Shown: in pieces, positions 8,534 through 18,508 of the stretch
How positions within the stretch are numbered: the stretch's first letter is position 1
How the letters are laid out: each line of letters begins with the position of its first letter
Origin: Bacillota bacterium
GTDB lineage: Bacteria; Bacillota; Clostridia; Lachnospirales; Anaerotignaceae
DNA: 64,000 nt
NCBI GenBank assembly: GCA_019422105.1
Contig: JAHZDZ010000003.1
Coordinates: 56,577-120,576, forward strand
Direction: 5' to 3'
Program-made: the position numbers and the translations under genes
The notes under the pieces: model-generated
What the model was told of the DNA's origin: nothing
Databases searched by the model: none
Seen by the model: only the letters and a program-made list of their open reading frames with translations

Positions 8534-8580
8534 ATACAAGCACTTGTATACTTGAAAATGCTTTGTATAGTCACTATAAT
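8534..8580 (+). promoter_or_regulatory. relA promoter with an upstream palindrome
   Basis: TTGAAA (8552-8557) and TATAAT (8575-8580) are 17 bases apart. A 16-base palindrome ATACAAG-CA-CTTGTAT at 8534-8549 ends two bases before the -35, a position where a regulator could act. Confidence 0.6.
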
Positions 8581-8624
8581 AATGTTTATATCTTTTTTAT
8601 GCTAGATACTGGGAAGGGGTGAGT

Positions 8625-10853
8625 ATGGTGGCAGTGGAAGAGGAATTATACCAGCAGCTGATTGACAGAATAAAAAAATATCATCCGACAAAGGATTACG
8701 GCATGATCCGCAAGGCCTATGAGCTGGCCGTGGACGCACACAAGGGTCAGGTCAGAAAAAGCGGCGAGCCCTATATTATCCATCCCCTGAAGGTTGCGTA
8801 TATACTGGCGGAGCTGGAGCTTGACATGGAGTCTATCGTTGCGGGCATACTGCATGACACCATAGAGGATACTCCTTATACCTATGATGATATTGCAAGG
8901 ATATTTAGCGAGGAGGTCGCCCTTTTGGTGGACGGCGTTACAAAGCTTGGAAAAATATCCTATACAACGAAAGAGGAAATTCAGGCTGAGAACTACAGGA
9001 AAATGTTCCTGGCAATGGCGAAGGATATTCGCGTTATACTCATTAAACTTGCAGACAGGCTTCACAATATGCGTACTCTAAATTATATGACGCCTGAAAA
9101 GCAGCATGAGAAGGCACAGGAAACCCTGGATATCTATGCGCCTTTGGCGCACAGGCTTGGCATTTCTAAAATCAGAACAGAGCTGGAGGATTTATGCTTT
9201 AAGTATCTGAATCCGGAAGCTTATTATGATTTGGCGGAGAAAATTGAAAAGAAAAAAGCGGAACGGGAAGAGTTCGTCCGAAAGATTGTAACGGACGTCA
9301 GAGCCCAAATGGTTGCTGCCGGTATCAAGGGCAGCGTTGAGGGGCGCAGTAAGCATTTTTTTAGTATCTATAAAAAAATGGTGAACCAGAATAAAACGCT
9401 GGATCAGATATATGATTTGTTTGCCGTCAGAGCTATTGTGGATACGGTAAGGGACTGCTATGCGGTTTTGGGAATTGTGCATGACATGTATAAGCCTATG
9501 CCGGGACGGTTCAAGGATTATATCGCTATGCCAAAGCCCAATATGTACCAGTCTCTCCATAACACGCTCATTGGGCCAAGCGGTGAGCCCTTTGAGATAC
9601 AGATAAGAACATGGGATATGCATCGTACCAGTGAGTATGGTATTGCGGCCCACTGGAAATACAAAGAGGGAAAAGCCGGCGACCATTCCCAGTCAAAGGA
9701 AGAGGAAAAGCTGACTTGGCTTCGTCAGATACTGGAATGGCAGAGGGATATGTCTGACAACAGGGAGTTTATGGATACCCTGAAGCTTGACTTGAATATA
9801 TTCAATGACCAGGTGTATGCCTTTACGCCAAAGGGGGATGTAATCAGTCTTTCAAAGGGTTCTACTCCTATTGATTTTGCTTATGCCATCCATTCGGCGG
9901 TAGGCAATAAAATGGTCGGTGCCAGAGTAAACGGAAAAATTGTTACCTTTGACTATCAGGTGCAAAACGGCGACAGAATAGAAGTATTGACCTCACAAAA
10001 TTCAAGAGGGCCAAGCCGTGACTGGCTGGGTCTGGTGAAGAGCTCTCAGGCCAAAACAAAAATTAACCAGTGGTTTAAAAAAGAATTCAAAGAGGAAAAT
10101 ATTATAAAGGGCCGCGAGCTCTTGGACAGGGATGCGAAGAAGAAGGGCTATTCCATGCCGGAGCTTGGCAAGCCCGAATGGATCGAGCTTGTCGTAAACA
10201 AATTCGGCTTTAAAAACTGGGATGCTCTGTGCGCAGCTATCGGACACGGCGGCGTGAAAGAGGGACAGGTAATAAACCGTCTGATAGAAGAAGTCATTAA
10301 AGAGGAGAAGAAAAAGCAGACGGCAGAGGATCTGATTAAAAGGATGGAGGAGGATGCCGCTAAAAAGCAGCAAAACTCCAACAGCAAAAATAAAAGCGGC
10401 GTAGTGGTGAGAGGAATAGGAGATGTTTCCGTTCGGTTTTCCAGGTGCTGCAATCCTGTGCCGGGGGATGAGATTATAGGCTTTATTACCAGAGGACGGG
10501 GAATTTCCATTCACAGGACGGATTGTGTTAATATTATAAATCTCAATGATGACGACAGGCACAGGCTGATAGACGCAGAGTGGGACGTTCACGAGAAGGA
10601 AAATACCGGTGTGTCTTATCCTGCCGAAATCCGTATTACAGGAAGCGACAGGGTTGGTCTTATCATGGATGTTTCAAGGGTTCTCTCAGAGGAAAACCTT
10701 TTTGTGAAATCCTTTAACGGCAGAACAACGAAGGATTTAACGGCGATTTTTAATGTGACAATAGAGATAACGAGCAAGGAACAGCTGGAAAAGATTTGCA
10801 AGAGGCTCAGCCAGGTCAAGGGCGTACATGATATTGAGCGTGTGACCAGCTGA
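8625..10853 (+). CDS. relA: Bifunctional (p)ppGpp synthetase/hydrolase (RelA/SpoT family)
   Basis: This 742-residue long RSH protein makes and degrades the alarmone (p)ppGpp. The hydrolase domain is intact: H53 (HPLKVAY) and HD at 77-78 (ILHDTIEDT). The synthetase domain follows at about 200-330 (RSKHFFSIYKKM, then DLFAVRAIVD). A TGS domain is near 385-445 (VYAFTPKGD, DFAYAIHS), a cysteine-rich CCNPVPGD region near 610, and a C-terminal ACT domain follows. The ATG at 8625 follows AAGGGGTGAG; a GTG two codons earlier is also possible. It heads the relA-dtd-hemZ-hisS run common in Clostridia. Confidence 0.96.
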   Translation: MVAVEEELYQQLIDRIKKYHPTKDYGMIRKAYELAVDAHKGQVRKSGEPYIIHPLKVAYILAELELDMESIVAGILHDTIEDTPYTYDDIARIFSEEVALLVDGVTKLGKISYTTKEEIQAENYRKMFLAMAKDIRVILIKLADRLHNMRTLNYMTPEKQHEKAQETLDIYAPLAHRLGISKIRTELEDLCFKYLNPEAYYDLAEKIEKKKAEREEFVRKIVTDVRAQMVAAGIKGSVEGRSKHFFSIYKKMVNQNKTLDQIYDLFAVRAIVDTVRDCYAVLGIVHDMYKPMPGRFKDYIAMPKPNMYQSLHNTLIGPSGEPFEIQIRTWDMHRTSEYGIAAHWKYKEGKAGDHSQSKEEEKLTWLRQILEWQRDMSDNREFMDTLKLDLNIFNDQVYAFTPKGDVISLSKGSTPIDFAYAIHSAVGNKMVGARVNGKIVTFDYQVQNGDRIEVLTSQNSRGPSRDWLGLVKSSQAKTKINQWFKKEFKEENIIKGRELLDRDAKKKGYSMPELGKPEWIELVVNKFGFKNWDALCAAIGHGGVKEGQVINRLIEEVIKEEKKKQTAEDLIKRMEEDAAKKQQNSNSKNKSGVVVRGIGDVSVRFSRCCNPVPGDEIIGFITRGRGISIHRTDCVNIINLNDDDRHRLIDAEWDVHEKENTGVSYPAEIRITGSDRVGLIMDVSRVLSEENLFVKSFNGRTTKDLTAIFNVTIEITSKEQLEKICKRLSQVKGVHDIERVTS

Positions 10854-10876
10854 AGGAATAATAACGGAGGGCAATT

Positions 10877-11329
10877 ATGAGGGCAGTCATACAGAGGGTT
10901 TCCCACGCGAAGGTGACAGTGGAGGGAAAAGTAGCGGGCAAGATTGGAAAAGGACTTATGGTTCTTGTTGGGTTTATTCCGTCAGACCATGAGGAGAAGG
11001 TAATGGATTACATGCTGGAAAAAATTTCAGGGCTGCGCATTTTTGAGGATGAGAATGATAAAATGAATCTTTCCGTCAGCGATATTGGCGGCGAGCTGTT
11101 GATTATACCCAATTTTACGCTCTACGGGGACGCGAGAAAGGGCAAACGGCCCGGTTTTTCCAATGCGGCGACACCGACAGAGGCAGACGCCATGTTTTTG
11201 AAGTTCATTGAAAAAGCGAAAAAGCTTCCTGTACATGTGGAACACGGTATTTTTCAAACGCATATGGAGGTAGAGCTTTTAAATGACGGACCTGTTACAA
11301 TACTTCTTGACAGTGAAAAAACATTTTAA
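10877..11329 (+). CDS. dtd: D-aminoacyl-tRNA deacylase
   Basis: This 150-residue protein is full length for DTD, which frees tRNA from D-amino acids. The start MRAVIQRVSHAKV, the PNFTLYGDARKGKRP motif at about 77-92 (usual SQFTLYGD) and LLNDGPVTI near 137 are the family's active-site signatures. GGAGG precedes the ATG. It lies 23 bases after relA and 17 before hemZ, so it is co-transcribed. Confidence 0.95.
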   Translation: MRAVIQRVSHAKVTVEGKVAGKIGKGLMVLVGFIPSDHEEKVMDYMLEKISGLRIFEDENDKMNLSVSDIGGELLIIPNFTLYGDARKGKRPGFSNAATPTEADAMFLKFIEKAKKLPVHVEHGIFQTHMEVELLNDGPVTILLDSEKTF

Positions 11330-11346
11330 CGGATAGGGATAGAATA

Positions 11347-12795
11347 ATGATTCATTTTATACTGGAAGGACATGATTTTCCCCACGAGGTACAGACCATT
11401 GCGCAGGTTTTTTACCCGAATATGCACTATTACCAGGCAGAGGAAATTCAAAAGGAAACAGTTACGATTGTCAGCATACTGACAGGGGATAAATCGAAAG
11501 CATTGATTTATGACAATGGGATATTGGTATCAGAAGGGGAGCTTTCGTATACGGGAAAGGCACAGTCTCTGCGGGAGAAAAAACGTATCATTAAGGCTCC
11601 TATTTATTTTGCCCTGAAAAAGCTGACAGGCTATGAGCCGAAATGGGGTATGATGACGGGAATACGTCCGGCAAAAACAGTAAATGAGATACTGGACAAG
11701 GGGATGGATGAGGCAGACGCCTACTCCTATCTGACGGAATGCTATTATGTGTCACCGGAAAAGGCGCGTCTTGCCATTGAGGTAGCGAAGGCGGAGCGGG
11801 GCATACTCCAAATGAGCGGTAAAAGGGACATCAGCATCTATATCGGTATCCCTTTTTGCCCTACAAGGTGCCTTTACTGCTCTTTTACTTCTTATCCTAT
11901 CAAACAGTATGCCTCTAAAGTGGACGGCTATCTGGAAGCATTAATAAAGGAAATGGCATATCTGGGGGAAAAGGCAAAGGCCTACACCATCAAAAATGTT
12001 TATATAGGCGGCGGAACGCCCACCTCCCTAAACGAACAGCAGCTGGATTTTCTCTTGAGGCGGACAAAGAAGATATTCGACACAGACAATGTACTGGAAT
12101 TTACAGTGGAGGCAGGAAGGCCGGATACCCTGAATAAAGAAAAACTGATGCTTATGAAGGAACATGGCGTGAGCCGTATTTCCATCAATCCCCAGACAAT
12201 GAATGACAGAACGCTTGCGGCTATAGGCAGAAGACACAGCGTACAGGACATTATTCGTATTTTTGATATTGCCAGACAGGCCGGACACCAAAACATTAAT
12301 ATGGATTTGATATTGGGACTTCCGGGCGAGAACACAAAAGATGTGGAAAATACCATGAGGGAAATTGAAAAGCTTGATCCGGAGAGTGTCACGGTACATA
12401 CGCTGGCGGTTAAACGTGCTTCCAGATTGAAGGAGGAATTCGACTTGAGCCGCTTGACGGACGCCTCCACCATGGAGGAGATGCTCCGCATTTCCTCGGA
12501 ATCGGCGGGGAGAATGGGGATGCTTCCCTATTATATGTACCGCCAGAAAAACATGGTGGGAAGCTTTGAGAACGTGGGCTACTGTAAAAAGGGTTTTGAG
12601 GGCGTCTACAATGTGGAGATTATGGAGGAAAAGCAAATGATATTCGCCGCGGGCGCCGGCGCCACGACGAAGCTTGTGGATTATGATACAAACCGTATTG
12701 AGAGAGTATTCAATGTAAAGAGCGTGGAGGATTACACCTCCCGTATAGATGAGATGATTCAGAGGAAAAAAGACGGCATGAGGCAAATCGGATGA
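11347..12795 (+). CDS. hemZ: Radical SAM coproporphyrinogen III dehydrogenase-like HemZ
   Basis: This 482-residue radical SAM protein has the cluster-binding CxxxCxxC as C171, C175 and C178 (GIPFCPTRCLYC), then VYIGGGTPTSL and NMDLILGLPGE, which are shared with HemN/HemW/HemZ enzymes. A HemZ-specific N-terminal region of about 160 residues precedes it and includes KWGMMTGIRPAK at 99-110. It probably acts on coproporphyrinogen or a related tetrapyrrole, although activity of HemZ proteins in anaerobes without a full haem pathway is not certain. It sits between dtd and hisS as in many Clostridia. Confidence 0.9.
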   Translation: MIHFILEGHDFPHEVQTIAQVFYPNMHYYQAEEIQKETVTIVSILTGDKSKALIYDNGILVSEGELSYTGKAQSLREKKRIIKAPIYFALKKLTGYEPKWGMMTGIRPAKTVNEILDKGMDEADAYSYLTECYYVSPEKARLAIEVAKAERGILQMSGKRDISIYIGIPFCPTRCLYCSFTSYPIKQYASKVDGYLEALIKEMAYLGEKAKAYTIKNVYIGGGTPTSLNEQQLDFLLRRTKKIFDTDNVLEFTVEAGRPDTLNKEKLMLMKEHGVSRISINPQTMNDRTLAAIGRRHSVQDIIRIFDIARQAGHQNINMDLILGLPGENTKDVENTMREIEKLDPESVTVHTLAVKRASRLKEEFDLSRLTDASTMEEMLRISSESAGRMGMLPYYMYRQKNMVGSFENVGYCKKGFEGVYNVEIMEEKQMIFAAGAGATTKLVDYDTNRIERVFNVKSVEDYTSRIDEMIQRKKDGMRQIG

Positions 12796-12808
12796 GGAGG
12801 ACAGGGCT

Positions 12809-14080
12809 ATGCTGACACAGGCACCAAGAGGAACAAAGGATATATTCGGGGCGGAAATGCACGAATGGCACGCCATTGAGGGAAAAATGAGGGAGATCTG
12901 CAAGACCTTCGGCATAGAGGAGATAAGAACACCTATTTTTGAGCATACGGAGCTTTTTCTGCGTGGTGTGGGTGAAACGACCGATGTAGTGCAGAAAGAA
13001 ATGTATACCTTTATGGATAAGGGTGACAGAAGCATCACCTTAAGGCCGGAGAGCACCGCCGGTGTGGCCAGAGCCTATATTGAGCACGGCATGCACAACA
13101 ATGCACAGCCAATAAAGCTCTATTATATTGCTCCTACCTTCCGTTATGAGAAGGCGCAAAAGGGACGGCAGAGACAGTTCCACCAGTTTGGCATTGAAAT
13201 GTTCGGTTCCTATTCTCCCGCCCTTGACGCGGAAGTAATTTCTGTGGCGGCGGAGCTGATTGAAAGCCTTGGCATAAAAAATATAGAGCTTCGCATCAAT
13301 TCTCTTGGCTGCAATAAGTGCCGTGAGAAGTATAATAAGCTTTTAAAGGACTATATTGGTGACAATCTGGACAGCCTTTGTCCTACCTGTAAAGAGCGCT
13401 ATGAAAAAAATCCCCTTCGGGTTCTCGACTGCAAGGAGGAAAGGTGTCAGAAAATGATAGAAAACGCCCCCTCTATTGTGGATTGTCTGGGCGAGGAATG
13501 TCAGGAGCATTTTCAGAAGCTTCAGGAAATACTGACGGCTATGGGAATTAAATATGTTGTAGACTCTAAAATAGTCAGAGGTCTTGACTACTATACCAGA
13601 ACTGTTTTTGAGTTTGTATCCAATTCCATTGGCTCCCAGGGCACAGTCTGCGGAGGCGGAAGGTATGACAACCTCATTGAGGAGTGCGGCGGAGAGAGAA
13701 CGGGCGCTGTCGGTTTCGGCCTTGGTATGGAGAGGCTTCTTCTGACCTTGCAGGCGCAGGAGGGAGAGAAGGAATACAAACCGTACAGGGACATCTATAT
13801 CGGTTCCATGGGCGAGAAGGGTATGGTAAAGGCCCAAGCTCTGACCTATGCCCTCCGCAAGAGGGGTATTACGGCGGAATGCGATACCTTAGGCCGCGGC
13901 GTGAAAGCGCAGATGAAGTATGCCAATAAAATCGGCGCCAGATTTTCCGCTGTAATCGGTGATAATGAGATAGATACGGATACGGTATCCCTCAAGGATA
14001 TGGATACGGGAGAAAAGGCTGATATAAAATTATCGGAAATTATTGAAAAAGTACTTGAATTTACAGATAAAATCTGCTAG
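12809..14080 (+). CDS. hisS: Histidyl-tRNA synthetase
   Basis: This 423-residue class II synthetase charges tRNA-His. It begins TQAPRGTKDI, has TLRPESTAGVARAY near 77-90, RQFHQFGIEMFG near 125-136, and the histidine-binding loop RGLDYYTRTVFEF near 256-268, followed by the C-terminal anticodon-binding domain. The ATG has a GAGGAGG site 13 bases upstream and follows hemZ by 13 bases. It is the last gene of the relA operon. Confidence 0.96.
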   Translation: MLTQAPRGTKDIFGAEMHEWHAIEGKMREICKTFGIEEIRTPIFEHTELFLRGVGETTDVVQKEMYTFMDKGDRSITLRPESTAGVARAYIEHGMHNNAQPIKLYYIAPTFRYEKAQKGRQRQFHQFGIEMFGSYSPALDAEVISVAAELIESLGIKNIELRINSLGCNKCREKYNKLLKDYIGDNLDSLCPTCKERYEKNPLRVLDCKEERCQKMIENAPSIVDCLGEECQEHFQKLQEILTAMGIKYVVDSKIVRGLDYYTRTVFEFVSNSIGSQGTVCGGGRYDNLIEECGGERTGAVGFGLGMERLLLTLQAQEGEKEYKPYRDIYIGSMGEKGMVKAQALTYALRKRGITAECDTLGRGVKAQMKYANKIGARFSAVIGDNEIDTDTVSLKDMDTGEKADIKLSEIIEKVLEFTDKIC

Positions 14081-14109
14081 GATAAAGCTTAATTCAGGGA
14101 CTATAAAAA

Positions 14110-14139
14110 ACCCTTTTCCGAGAGCTATCGGGGAAGGGT
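14110..14139. terminator. Terminator hairpin after hisS
   Basis: ACCCTTTTCCG and CGGGGAAGGGT form a stem with an 8-base loop. On the minus strand it ends in a TTTTTT run; on the plus strand only a mixed A/T run follows, so it may work in either direction. The remaining 280 bases up to ilvE hold no gene; a T-box motif was looked for and not seen. Confidence 0.55.
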
Positions 14140-14418
14140 AAAATTTCACCAATATGAGGTAATACAACCTGTTAAAAATCATACAAGAGTGGACGGTCAC
14201 AGACTTATTTTGAAGGCCGGCTTTGAAGAAAAACAACGGATAAGTGTTTTATTTGCTTATGTTCCTGGCAAAATGAGGAAGGCTTTAAAACGGCTTTTTT
14301 CGAACTTTATCTATTTCGCTCAAAACAGCCCCGGAGGGACTTTTTTGATACACTGTCAGACTTCCTTTGGAAGCCCTTTTGTATAAATTTATTTACCATT
14401 TCTTAAGGGGGAAGTAAC

Positions 14419-15480
14419 ATGGAATTGAGAATTGAGAAAGCAAAAACATTGAAAGAAAAACCGGATATGAATAACCTGCCCTTTGGTGTGTACTATACAG
14501 ACCATATGTTTGTGATGGACTATTCAGACGACAGAGGTTGGTATGATCCCCGCATTGAGCCGTATGGCCCTATTATGATGGAGCCGGCCAGCATGGTGCT
14601 CCACTACGGGCAGACTACCTTCGAGGGATTAAAGGCGTACTATTCTGTGGACGGCGAAATCTTATTGTTCAGGCCGGAAAAAAATATGGAAAGACTGAAT
14701 AAGTCAAATGAGCGTCTTTGTATTCCGCACTTTGACGAGGCTTTTGCCATTGAATGTATTAAAAAGCTTGTCAGCATGGATAAGGACTGGATACCGACAG
14801 AGCCGGGCACAAGCCTGTATATCAGACCCTTTATCATAGCGACGGATGTGCATATTGGCGTTCACCCATCTCACACTTACAAGTTCTTTGTTGTACTCTC
14901 TCCGGTAGGAGCTTACTATGCTGAGGGTATCAATCCTGTCAAGATATATGTGGAGGACGAGTATTGCAGAGCGGTGCGCGGCGGCACTGGCTTTGCCAAG
15001 ACGGCGGCCAATTATGCGGCAAGCCTGAAGGCCCAGGAAATTGCAGAGAAAAACGGCTATACACAGGTTTTGTGGCTTGACGGTGTGGAAAAGAAATATA
15101 TTGAGGAGGTCGGCACGATGAACGTAATGTTTGTCATTGACGGCGAGGTTATCACTCCTGAATTAAACGGCAGTATTCTTTCCGGCATCACCAGAATGTC
15201 TGCGATAGAGCTTTTGCGGGCAGAGGGTTATAAGGTGACGGAGCGCAAAATCTCCATTCAGGAGGTTGCAGATGCAGCAAAAAGCGGCAAGCTTGATGAA
15301 GCTTTCGGCACAGGCACGGCGGCGGTTATCTCCCCAATTGGTGAGCTGATTTGGGAGGGAGAGCATATCGTCATCAATAACGGTGAAATCGGTCCTATTT
15401 CCCATAAAGTTTATGACACTATCACAGGAATTCAAAGCGGCAAGCTTGAGGATAAATATAACTGGATAACAAAGGCCTGA
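14419..15480 (+). CDS. ilvE: Branched-chain amino acid aminotransferase
   Basis: This 353-residue fold-type IV PLP enzyme interconverts leucine, isoleucine and valine with their keto acids. The PLP lysine is K194 in RGGTGFAKTAANYA, and EVGTMNVMFV at about 231-240 is the second family motif. Its length fits the long (eukaryote-like) BCAT branch, about 350 residues, rather than the 300-residue E. coli branch. AAGGGGGAAG lies just before the ATG. It is monocistronic, with a strong terminator about 190 bases downstream. Confidence 0.95.
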   Translation: MELRIEKAKTLKEKPDMNNLPFGVYYTDHMFVMDYSDDRGWYDPRIEPYGPIMMEPASMVLHYGQTTFEGLKAYYSVDGEILLFRPEKNMERLNKSNERLCIPHFDEAFAIECIKKLVSMDKDWIPTEPGTSLYIRPFIIATDVHIGVHPSHTYKFFVVLSPVGAYYAEGINPVKIYVEDEYCRAVRGGTGFAKTAANYAASLKAQEIAEKNGYTQVLWLDGVEKKYIEEVGTMNVMFVIDGEVITPELNGSILSGITRMSAIELLRAEGYKVTERKISIQEVADAAKSGKLDEAFGTGTAAVISPIGELIWEGEHIVINNGEIGPISHKVYDTITGIQSGKLEDKYNWITKA

Positions 15481-15667
15481 ATTATTTTATACTATGGACT
15501 CTGCTCAAGCTGCCCGTTATTTGAAAAAAGAGCGGCATTGACTTTTGAAAACCGCGTGAATATGCAGTTTCTATAGTTAAGGGTGAGGCCAATGCAGTTT
15601 TTAAAAATAAATTAACCTGAAATTTGACTGCGCAGCCTTTTTAAGGGAACTGGTGAGCAGAAAATTG

Positions 15668-15708
15668 AAATACAAAAAGAGCCTGATTTATCAGGCTTTT
15701 TTGTATTT
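15668..15708. terminator. Strong bidirectional terminator after ilvE
   Basis: A long stem (AATACAAAAA-GAGCCTGA with TCAGGC-TTTTTTGTATT, one bulged A) with a 4-base loop and T-rich flanks on both strands. Confidence 0.75.
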
Positions 15709-15859
15709 CAGACAAATTTTTAATATTCATGATACATTTTGCCGGTGTTTTTCTCAGTAAAGTTGAGAATAATTAAATTTTTCTTACATTAAACTGTCGG
15801 ATACTGGCTTTTTCTTGTACTTTTTTCTATAATAGAGACAGAAAAGGAGGTTTTGTGTG

Positions 15860-17899
15860 ATGAGCGGAAAAAAGGTTTGCAGTATGCTTGTGATATGCGG
15901 CTTGGTTTTATCAGCCGGAAGTGTTCCTGCAAGAGCGCAGGCGCTTGGCAGTGTACAAAATAAACAGGTAAGGGAGATTGCGTCCGATTTTGCGGAGAAG
16001 CTTGGCTTTTCCGTCAATTACGGCGATTTTACTTATGAGGAAGGAGCGGATGGCAAGCGCTTTCAATGGAGTCCTTCAAATGGATCGGGGAATATTCGCA
16101 TTGATACTGACGGACAGGGAAGGCTATTGTCCTACCGCAGAGCAGAAAATACAGAATATAAGGGCCTGGGAGAGATAAAGGAAGAGGAAGCCCTTCAGAC
16201 AGCAAAGTTATTTATGAAAAATGCTTTTGCAAAGGATTCCTGGGTGTGGGTGAATAATAAAAAAAGCACAGCGGAGAGTTTACAGGCTTACTGGTTTTCC
16301 TTTCAGCTTTTCGTCAATGACATGCCTGTAAATGAAGCTTATTGTGACGTGGCGGTCAGCCGGTATACGGGGCGTGTACTCCGATTAGAAGTCTTTATTG
16401 ACGATACGGTATATGAGACACAATTCCGCAAAGCAGATACTGTTATTGAAACAGAGCAGGCCAAAGAAAAGTTCCTGTCGAAGGCAGGCTTCACTTTATA
16501 TTATGGTTACGAGAAGGACAGCAAGACCGGACAGTATATGATGCACCCAATTTACGCCTTCCGCACCAATATGAAAAACTATGGCGTTGATGCGGAGACG
16601 GGGAAATTTCTGGATTTGACAAAGCTTGACAAGACGTTGGAGGAAGCCAGCTACATAGAGGAGGAAGCCTTGCGTTCTGACAGGGATGACAGCAGCAGGG
16701 CCGAGGAAACGATGCTTTTTGACGCTGATAAATACATTTCCCGGGAAACAGCGGAGGCTGAGGTTAAAAAAGCAGAGGATTTTTTAAAGCTTGGCGGAAG
16801 TTCTGAGAAGTCAGCAATTCAGACAGGAGAAAATGACACAGTTGTATGGCGGCTTTCTTACGCAAACGGAAGCGAGGCATTGGTGGATGCGGTCAGCGGC
16901 AAAATTGTTTCCTATACGGACAGGAGCGAAAAGGCTGCGTTTCTTGCATCAGGGGCTTTGAATGACAGCCAGGCTAGGAACCTTGCGGACAGTTTTTTAA
17001 ATGCCATTGTGCCGGAGGAGTTTGCAAAGTGCCGTTTTGTGCGCGGCGGCGATACGGAAAATGGTGAGAGTTATTTTGGATATAAGCGTCAGGAAAACGG
17101 AGCAGATGTCTATGATAATTATATAATTGTAACAGTGAATAAAAAGACAGGCATGGTAACAAATTATGAAATGAACTGGATTTTTGGCGCTGAATTTCCA
17201 TCACTGGAAAAAGTCATAACGCCGGGACAGGCCTTTGACAGCTTCTGTACCTTTAACAGCTATCAGCCTACCTATTATCCGGTGAAGGGCAAAAAGGATG
17301 TAATCGCTTATCAGTTTACAGAACCCTACGGCAGTTTTTATGTGGATGCTTTCACAGGGCAGCAAGTGACATGGAACGGGCTTAATTACAGCCAAAAGCC
17401 GGAAAAATTCTATAATGATATGGATGGACGGGACAGTGAAAAGGCAGTAAAGATTCTTTTTGACAATGGTTATTATCTGCCGGGAGAAAGCTTCCGGCCC
17501 AATCAAGCCATAACCCAGTCTGATTTTTTATTTTATCTCTACAGTGACAAGTCATACAGGAATCAGGATAATATATATGATGCGGCGGTGAGAATGTCTG
17601 TTATTTCGGAGAAGGAAATTGCGCCGGATCAAAAGCTGACCTTTGGGGATGCGGCGAAAATTGCTGTGCATTATCTGGATTTTAAAAATGATACTTTGCT
17701 GACGGAGGTACAGGGGATAGAAAACCCATTCTCAGATACAATAAGCGGTGAGAATCTTCCCTATGCCGCTGCCTGTTATGAGCTTAACATTTACAGAGGT
17801 GATAAAAGCGGCAGCTTCTGCGAGAATAATGAAATGACAAGAGGACAGGCGGCGCAGTTTTTATACAATCTTCTGAATGCGGCGTGGGACAGAAGGTAA
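15860..17899 (+). CDS. Secreted YcdB/PepSY-type protein with C-terminal S-layer homology region
   Basis: This 679-residue exported protein has a signal peptide ending near VPARAQA. The middle holds repeated units of the YcdB/PepSY type, with features such as YWFSFQLFVNDMPVNEAYCDVAVSRYTGRVL and a later YDNYIIVTVNKKTGMVTNYE. The last 190 residues have SLH-like units (GESFRPNQAITQSDFLFYLY; YRGDKSG..NEMTRGQAAQFLYNLL) that anchor proteins to the wall polymer. The role may be inhibition of proteases or wall-bound signalling, but this is not established. ATG at 15860 follows AAAGGAGG by 9 bases; a GTG one codon earlier is equally possible. It stands alone. Confidence 0.75.
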   Translation: MSGKKVCSMLVICGLVLSAGSVPARAQALGSVQNKQVREIASDFAEKLGFSVNYGDFTYEEGADGKRFQWSPSNGSGNIRIDTDGQGRLLSYRRAENTEYKGLGEIKEEEALQTAKLFMKNAFAKDSWVWVNNKKSTAESLQAYWFSFQLFVNDMPVNEAYCDVAVSRYTGRVLRLEVFIDDTVYETQFRKADTVIETEQAKEKFLSKAGFTLYYGYEKDSKTGQYMMHPIYAFRTNMKNYGVDAETGKFLDLTKLDKTLEEASYIEEEALRSDRDDSSRAEETMLFDADKYISRETAEAEVKKAEDFLKLGGSSEKSAIQTGENDTVVWRLSYANGSEALVDAVSGKIVSYTDRSEKAAFLASGALNDSQARNLADSFLNAIVPEEFAKCRFVRGGDTENGESYFGYKRQENGADVYDNYIIVTVNKKTGMVTNYEMNWIFGAEFPSLEKVITPGQAFDSFCTFNSYQPTYYPVKGKKDVIAYQFTEPYGSFYVDAFTGQQVTWNGLNYSQKPEKFYNDMDGRDSEKAVKILFDNGYYLPGESFRPNQAITQSDFLFYLYSDKSYRNQDNIYDAAVRMSVISEKEIAPDQKLTFGDAAKIAVHYLDFKNDTLLTEVQGIENPFSDTISGENLPYAAACYELNIYRGDKSGSFCENNEMTRGQAAQFLYNLLNAAWDRR

Positions 17900-17977
17900 T
17901 GGCGAAGGGCACGGTTATTTATTTATAGATACCGTTTTATGTTATACAGCGGACATGCTGCTTAATCGAAAATGAAA

Positions 17978-18011
17978 AGAGGGGCCGGATTCTATTGAAT
18001 CCGGCCTCTCT
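17978..18011. terminator. Terminator-like hairpin after the SLH/YcdB gene
   Basis: A 15-base stem (AGAGGGGCCGGATTC with GAATCCGGCCTCTCT, one mismatch pair) and a 4-base loop. No immediate T-run, but CTCTCT follows. Confidence 0.65.
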
Positions 18012-18485
18012 GACTGTCAAAAAAATAAAATTGTGGATACACTGCCTATATCGGCGAACTATTAAAAGGATTGAACGAAATTCTAAAAAATCAAGCAATG
18101 CATTTTTTTCAGTATCACAAAGTTATCCACTAAAGCTTTTGTTCCTTTTTTAATAGGGATAGGCTTTTGGAAAAAAGCGTTATCCATAGCCGCCCCTTTT
18201 TTCCCTGTCCGCAGCTGCAAGTCTTATATAGGCATGGACGAAACTTAATAAATAACAAGATTTGCCTGATTTAATCCCCCAAAAGCGGTTTTCCGTTACA
18301 GGCCAAGTGTATGGTTTCAGGAGTTTTGCTGAAAACTCTTGATAAGTGACAGGAGCAGCATCCGCAGTATTTTGCCTTTTATGGCGGTGAGAAGAAGCGG
18401 ATCCGTTGGCTTCGGTTCCCTTTACCATAACGAAATGATTCCGTTACGGAAAAAGGGTCAAAAATTTGAAAACGCTTTTTAGCAG
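18012..18485. other. Intergenic stretch without a supported gene
   Basis: Roughly 470 bases between the upstream hairpin and the one below trmO. Short open frames here lack ribosome sites. TTATCCAC-like words at 18123 and 18180 resemble DnaA boxes but are too few and scattered to suggest an origin. Confidence 0.5.
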
Positions 18486-18504
18486 CTTCTGCAAACAGCA
18501 GAAG
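18486..18504. terminator. Hairpin at the 3' end of trmO
   Basis: CTTCTGC-AAACA-GCAGAAG, followed on the plus strand by TGTTTTAAAA. It lies five bases past the end of the minus-strand trmO gene. Confidence 0.5.
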
Positions 18505-18508
18505 TGTT

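Noticed and set aside
14081..14418. Possible T-box leader before ilvE
   Set aside because: The conserved T-box sequence (AGGGTGG-ACCGCG type) and an antiterminator pair were not found.
18121..18190. TTATCCAC-like words resembling DnaA boxes in a gene-free stretch
   Set aside because: Only two imperfect copies, no AT-rich unwinding region and no dnaA, dnaN or gyr genes nearby, so no origin is claimed.
18180..18428. 82-codon minus-strand frame
   Set aside because: No ribosome site and no protein-like pattern; it lies in a stretch with hairpins at both ends.
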